Source of the DNA: Siphonodentalium dalli
Taxonomy: Eukaryota; Mollusca; Scaphopoda; Gadilida; Siphonodentaliidae
NCBI GenBank assembly: GCA_032622095.1
Contig: CP136067.1
Location: 81,992,705-82,056,704, forward strand
Length of the DNA: 64,000 nt
Reading direction: 5' to 3'
Position 1 is the stretch's first letter. Every line of letters begins with the position of its first letter. Positions 58,675 to 64,000 of this stretch are shown here, in pieces. The position numbers and the translations under genes were made by a program. The notes beneath the pieces were generated by a model, which was not told where the DNA came from, made no database searches, and saw nothing but the letters and a program-made list of their open reading frames with translations.

Positions 58675-61600
58675 TTTTTAGCTCAACTTTACTTTGTAAA
58701 GTTTGAGCTATTGCCATGGCTTGGTATCCGTCGTCCGTGTGTGTGTGTGATGCGTCAACAATTTCATTTAGCACGGGCTACAGTTCGTACCTTTTGTCCG
58801 ATTATTATGAAATTTGTCATGGATGTTGACATTGACATGTAGATGGGAACGAGTCATTTTGGGGTCATTCGGGGAAAAAAAACATGGCCGCCATCGGCCA
58901 TCTTGGATTTCAAAATTCAATCCATTAGCACGGGCTACAGGCCGTACTGTTCATCTTAGTGTCATGAAATTTGTCATGGATGTTAATATTGACATGTAGA
59001 TGGGAACAAGTAATTTTGGGGTCATTCGGCCAAAACACATGGCCACTGGCAGCCATCTTAGATTTTACTCTTTGCATGACTAAATCCTTTGACACGGGCT
59101 ACAGATCGTACCTTTGGTCGGATCATCATAAAATTGTCATGGATGTTAACAATGACATGTAGATGGGAAACGAGTCATTTTTGGGTCATTCGGGCAAAAA
59201 ACATGGCCGCCAGCAGCCATCTTGGATTTTACTCTTTGTATGACTAAATCCTTTAGCACGGGCTGCAGGTCATACCTATAGTCTGATCATCATAAAATTT
59301 GTCATGGCTGTTGAAATTGGAATGTAGATGGGAACGAGTCATTTTGGGGTCATTCGGACAAAAAACATGGCTGCCAGTGGCCATCTTTGATTTCAAAATT
59401 TAGTTCATTAGCACGGACCACAGGTCGTACTGTTCGTCTGATCATCATGAAATTTGTCATGGATGTTAACAATGAAATGTAGATGGGAACGAGTCATTTT
59501 GGGGTCATTCGGCCGAAAAACATGGCCGCCAGCAGCCATCTTGGATTTCACTCTTTGTATGACTAAATCCTTTAGCACGGGCTACAGGTCGTACCTTTAG
59601 TCTGATCATCATAAAATTTGTCATGGATGTTAACAATGAAATGTAGATGGGAATGAGTCATTTTGGGGTCATTCGGCCGAAAAACATGGCCGCCAGCAGC
59701 CATCTTGGATTTCACTCTTTGTATGACAAAATCCTTTAGCACGGGCTACAGGTCGTACCTTTAGTCTGATTATCATAAAATTTGTCATGAATGTTAATAA
59801 TGACATGTAGATGGGAACAAGTCATTTTGGGGTCATTCGGCCAAAAAACATGGCCGCCAGCAGCGATCTTGGGTTTTACTCTTTGTATGACTAAATCCTT
59901 TAGCACGGACTACAGGTTGTACCTTTAGTCTTATCATCATGAAATTTGTCATGGCCGTTGAAATTGGAATGTAGATGGGAACGAGTCATTTTGGGGTCAT
60001 TTGGACGAAAAACATGGCCGCCAGTGGCCATCTTTGATTTCAAAATTCAATCCATTAGCACGGGCTACAGGTCGTACTGTTTGTCTGATCATCATGAAAT
60101 TTGTCATGGATGTTAATATTAACATGTAGATGGGAACGATTATGGCAACCATCTTGGATTTTACTCTTTGTATGACTAAATCCTTTAGCACGGGCTACAG
60201 GTCGTATCTTTAGTCTGATCATCATAAAATTTGTCATGGATGTTAACAATGACATGTAGATGGGAATGAGTCATTTTGAGGTCATTCGGCCAAAAAACAT
60301 GGCCGCCAGCAGCCATCTTGGATTTTACTCTTTGTATGACTAAATCATTTAGCACGGGCAACAGGTCGTACTTTTAGACTGATCATCATAAAATTTGTCA
60401 TGGATGTTAACAATGACATGTAGATGGGAACGAGTAATTTTGGGGTCATTCAGCCAAAAAACATGGCAGCCAGCAGCCATCTTGGATTTTACTCTTTGTA
60501 TGACTAAATCCTTTAGCACGGGCTACAGGTCGTACCTTTAGTGTGATCATCATAAAATTTGTCAGGGATGTTAATATTGACATGTAGATGGGAACGAGTC
60601 ATTTTGGGGTCATTCGGCCATAAAACACGGCCACCAGCAGCCATCTTGGATTTTACTCTTTGTATGACTAAATCCTTTAGCACGGGCTACAGGTCGTACC
60701 TTTAGTCTGATCATCATGAAACTTTTCATGTCTGTTGAAATTGAAATGTAGATGGGAAAGAGTCATTTTGGGGTCATTCGAAAAAAAAACATGGCCGCAA
60801 GCAGCCATCTTGGATTTTACTCTTTGTATGACTAAATCCTTTAAGCTACAGGTTGTACCTTTAGTTTGATAATCATAAAATTTGTCATGGATGTTAATAA
60901 TGACATGTAGATGGGAACGAGTCATTTTGGGGTCATTCGGCCAAAAAACGTGGCCGCCAGCAGCCATCTTGGATTTTACTCTTTGTATGACTAAATCATT
61001 TAGCACGGGCAACAGGTCGTACTTTTAGACTGATCATCATAAAATTTGTCATGGATGTTAACAATGACATGTAGATGGGAACGAGTAATTTTGGGGTCAT
61101 TCAGCCAAAAAACATGGCATGGATGTTAACAATGACATGTAGATGGGAATGAGTCATTTTGAGGTCATTCGGCCAAAAAACATGGCCGCCAGCAGCCATC
61201 TTGGATTTTACTCTTTGTATGACTAAATCATTTAGCACGGGCAACAGGTCGTACTTTTAGACTGATCATCATAAAATTTGTCATGGATGTTAACAATGAT
61301 ATGTAGATGGGAACGAGTAATTTTGGGGTCATTCAGCCAAAAAACATGGCAGCCAGCAGCCATCTTGGATTTTACTCTTTGTATGACTAAATCCTTTAGC
61401 ATGGGCTACAGGTCGTACCTTTAGTGTGATCATCATAAAATTTGTCAGGGATGTTAATATTGACATGTAGATGGGAACGAGTCATTTTGGGGTCATTCGG
61501 CCATAAAACACGGCCACCAGCAGCCATCTTGGATTTTACTCTTTGTATGACTAAATCCTTTAGCACGGGCTACAGGTCGTACCTTTAGTCTGATCATCAT

Positions 61601-62641
61601 GAAACTTTTCATGTCTGTTGAAATTGAAATGTAGATGGGAAAGAGTCATTTTGGGGTCATTCGAACAAAAAACATGGCCGCAAGCAGCCATCTTGGATTT
61701 TACTCTTTGTATGACTAAATCCTTTAAGCTACAGGTTGTACCTTTAGTTTGATAATCATAAAATTTGTCATGGATGTTAATAATGACATGTAGATGGGAA
61801 CGAGTCATTTTGGGGTCATTCGGCCAAAAAACATGGCCGCCAGCAGCCATCTTGGATTTTACTCTTTGTATGACTAAATCATTTAGCACGGGCAACAGGT
61901 CGTACTTTTAGACTGATCATCATAAAATTTGTCATGGATGTTAACAATGACATGTAGATGGGAACGAGTAATTTTGGGGTCATTCAGCCAAAAAACATGG
62001 CAGCCAGCAGCCATCTTGGATTTTACTCTTTGTATGACTAAATCCTTTAGCACGGGCTACAGGTTGTACCTTTAGTGTGATCATCATAAAATTTGTCAGG
62101 GATGTTAATATTGACATGTAGATGGGAACGAGTCATTTTGGGGTCATTCGGCCATAAAACACGGCCACCAGCAGCCATCTTGGATTTTATTCTTTGTATG
62201 ACTAAATCCTTTAGCACGGGCTACAGGTCGTACCTTTAGTCTGATCATCATGAAACTTTTCATGTCTGTGAAATTGAAATGTAGATGGGAAAGAGTCATT
62301 TTGGGGTCATTCGAACAAAAAACATGGCCGCAAGCAGCCATCTTGGATTTTACTCTTTGTATGACTAAATCCTTTAAGCTACAGGTTGTACCTTTAGTTT
62401 GATAATCATAAAATTTGTCATGGATGTTAATAATGACATGTAGATGGGAACGAGTCATTTTGGGGTCATTCGGCCAAAAAACATGACCGCCAGCTGCCAT
62501 CTTGGATTTTACTCTGTGTATGACTAAATCCTTTACTGCTCATTTTTTTTTACACTCCTTTTTAATCTCTCTATTCATTGCTCATCACAAAAAAATACCT
62601 TCTTTACAAAGTTGAGCTACAGTGTCATTGACACTTTCATT
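58675..62641. mobile_element. 3.97-kb pearl/HINE-like element, about 24 tandem units
   Basis: Left end ATTTTTAGCTCAACTTTAC with hairpin to TTTGAGCTA. About 24 units of 157-166 bp follow (TAGCACGGGCTACAGGTCGT, GTTAACAATGACATGTAGAT, AACATGGCCGCCAGCAGCCA). The right end CTTTACAAAGTTGAGCTACA is followed by TGTCATTGACACTTTCATT. The same two ends flank the element at 27.35 kb. Units 11-24 form higher-order blocks repeating at 883 and 650 bases. Minus-strand frames of about 111-118 codons are by-products of the repeat. Confidence 0.8.
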
Positions 62642-63160
62642 TAAATTAAAATATTTAATTCTTGAGCAAGTAGTTTTGATCTAAAAATCTATAAAGAAAA
62701 TTAAAAATTTTAATTTTAAACAAACTTTTAATTTAAAAAAAGTTTTAAAGTTTCAATCTAAAAGTCTAAAAAGAAAATAAAAAAATTGAATTGAATGTTT
62801 TTTTTTAAATTAAAAAAAATATATTATTTTCTTGTTCACAGCAGATCAGAGATCAATCTAAAAAAAAAAAAAAAAAAAAATTAAATAATTTTAATAAATA
62901 TCAAAATTTGCACGAATCATATGCATGAGACTCTGTTTCAGCAAGTTAACATAATGGCAAGTGGTGATATGTTCACTTAGGAAGTCGATCTCTGGTAACA
63001 GACAATATTTATGTGGATAAAGTCTTTTTACCAGTGGGCGGTACTACCGCTGTGGGTGTGGCCTCTGTGGAAAGCTCCATTGCCACGGGTGTATTTTGCC
63101 ACTCGCTATTGATGCTCTTGTTTCTCAATATAACACAATCACACATTTCAACCCTGTCAA
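62642..63160 (+). other. AT-rich low-complexity stretch
   Basis: Largely A/T words including an A-run of over 20 bases (62860-62880). 63088-63113 holds the end of the repeat described at 46195. No gene. Confidence 0.5.
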
Positions 63161-63246
63161 CACTTTCTTTACTAAATACAAGTAGTTCCCTCAAACAATG
63201 AATATGAACCTTTCTGCACTGGAGAATCCATTTAGTAAAGAAAGTG
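63161..63246. mobile_element. 86-base minimal MITE with perfect 17-base ends
   Basis: CACTTTCTTTACTAAAT at the left and its exact inverse at the right, with GTTCCCTCAAACAATGAA inside. Smallest member of the family at 31087-32594. Confidence 0.75.
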
Positions 63247-63769
63247 ATAATGCCCCTTTCGGTTGGCATCGCTTGCTTCTGTTACATGCCGGTCCAGTTC
63301 TGGAAAGATCGTACTAAGGGTTAATTATATTATAATTATATTATTATAGGGGTATAATCACTCATATCCATGGCATGTAGAAACCACTAACCTCACCGAT
63401 CTGTGTCATTGCTGGGTGGCTTATGACGGCATAATATGCTCTAATCCTTACCTGACTGAGCCACCAGGGGCCCTGGTAAGAAGGATGCCTCTGAATATAC
63501 AGGTTGGATTTGTTAATTGGTGTCAACATTATTTAATCATTCCAAAGAATCATTAATGAATTTACAAAAATGTTATACATATTTGTGAGGAAGATATCAG
63601 AGGGAATATATAGAAGCATCACCTCTTTGGTAATGGACCCGCCCATGTCAACCAAGTTCTTTGACAAATCGTCCTGTGAGAACCAGAAGGTTCTAACTGT
63701 ATTTTGGCGGGAAAATGAGTTATTGGTACCGATAGAACCGGCAGCTCATAATCTGTCCGTTAAACGCAT

Positions 63770-63910
63770 GATCACGTGACCTCGAGTCCCAGATTTCACA
63801 CAAAATGCTGTGCAAATAAGTTCTATCTCCAATCGGCATATTTCTGGTAGAGCAAGATGGTTCTATCAACACAGCCAATAGGATTGGCAGATCCGCGTCA
63901 CGTGGTGTAA
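63770..63910. promoter_or_regulatory. Promoter-like segment: two E-boxes and two CCAAT boxes
   Basis: CACGTG at 63773-63778 (as ATCACGTGAC) and 63899-63904 (as GTCACGTGG), with CCAAT at 63875-63879 and its inverse ATTGG at 63883-63887. No TATA box and no exon were recognised. It may serve a gene to the right of the window or one on the other strand. Confidence 0.35.
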
Positions 63911-64000
63911 GTTTGGCGAATAGCTGCCGACTAAATGTGAATTGTGTTGTCTCGACAATAATATGAGGTAAATATTATAACGTTTCAACATTATTACGGT

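Noticed and set aside
60677-62500. Minus-strand open frames of 111-118 codons in the 163-bp array
   Set aside because: They are near copies of each other created by the repeat units and end where a unit differs; no start context, no domain, and the unit length is not a fixed multiple of three.
63570-63779. 69-codon + strand frame near the right edge
   Set aside because: No domain, no splice evidence, and it overlaps the promoter-like E-box segment; chance cannot be excluded.
1-64000. tRNA, snRNA or rRNA genes
   Set aside because: Reading both strands for tRNA B-box words (GGTTCGA) and other RNA landmarks gave no convincing candidate; a covariance-model scan was not possible here.

Overview
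The window is animal nuclear DNA. It has GT-AG introns, AATAAA poly(A) signals, an animal-type cytosolic cysteinyl-tRNA synthetase split into many short exons, and a very high load of foldback elements (MITE-like), non-LTR retroposon fragments and tandem-repeat-bearing elements. Two elements of the type described in bivalves as pearl/HINE (Helentron-associated elements with a core of about 160-bp tandem units), plus many TACATGTACATGTA words, point to a marine invertebrate, most likely a lophotrochozoan such as a mollusc. The taxon is inference; no species marker is present.

Two genes can be supported, both on the + strand. (1) CARS1, cytosolic cysteinyl-tRNA synthetase: 13 exons from 2047 to the stop at 46329. 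The joined exons are open from end to end (483 codons plus stop, phases consistent). The 5' part with the HIGH motif lies to the left of the window. (2) A BEN-domain gene with two visible exons (11655-11924 and 12943-13821). It sits entirely inside the 27.4-kb second visible intron of CARS1, in the same orientation. Its first exon(s) were not identified.

Layout: 1-2046, intron of CARS1 with a 1.55-kb foldback element. 2047-3374, two CARS1 exons. 3375-30820, giant intron holding duplicated segments (7.8-8.8 kb), the BEN gene, an E-box minisatellite (14.7 kb), a nest of hairpin elements sharing the terminus ACAAACGTCGCA (15.8-19.3 kb), a 5'-truncated and frameshifted LINE (22.6-25.0 kb), a broken Tc1-like transposase (25.2-26.1 kb) and a tandem-repeat element (27.35-28.85 kb). 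30821-46329, eleven CARS1 exons whose introns carry nested elements, among them a promoter-like unit with an array of co-varying stem-loops (43.1-43.9 kb) and a 1.2-kb foldback (44.1-45.3 kb). 46330-64000, no recognisable gene: MITE clusters, near-perfect hairpins and a 3.9-kb array of about 24 units of roughly 163 bp (58.7-62.6 kb).

No system-level gene cluster is visible. The most unusual signals are the covarying stem-loop array, the contrast in word composition between the giant intron and its flanks, element termini sitting within 10-30 bases of two CARS1 splice acceptors, and a decayed copy of the start of exon 3 just upstream of the real acceptor. All exon borders, element ends and copy counts were read by eye; no database search or alignment program was used.
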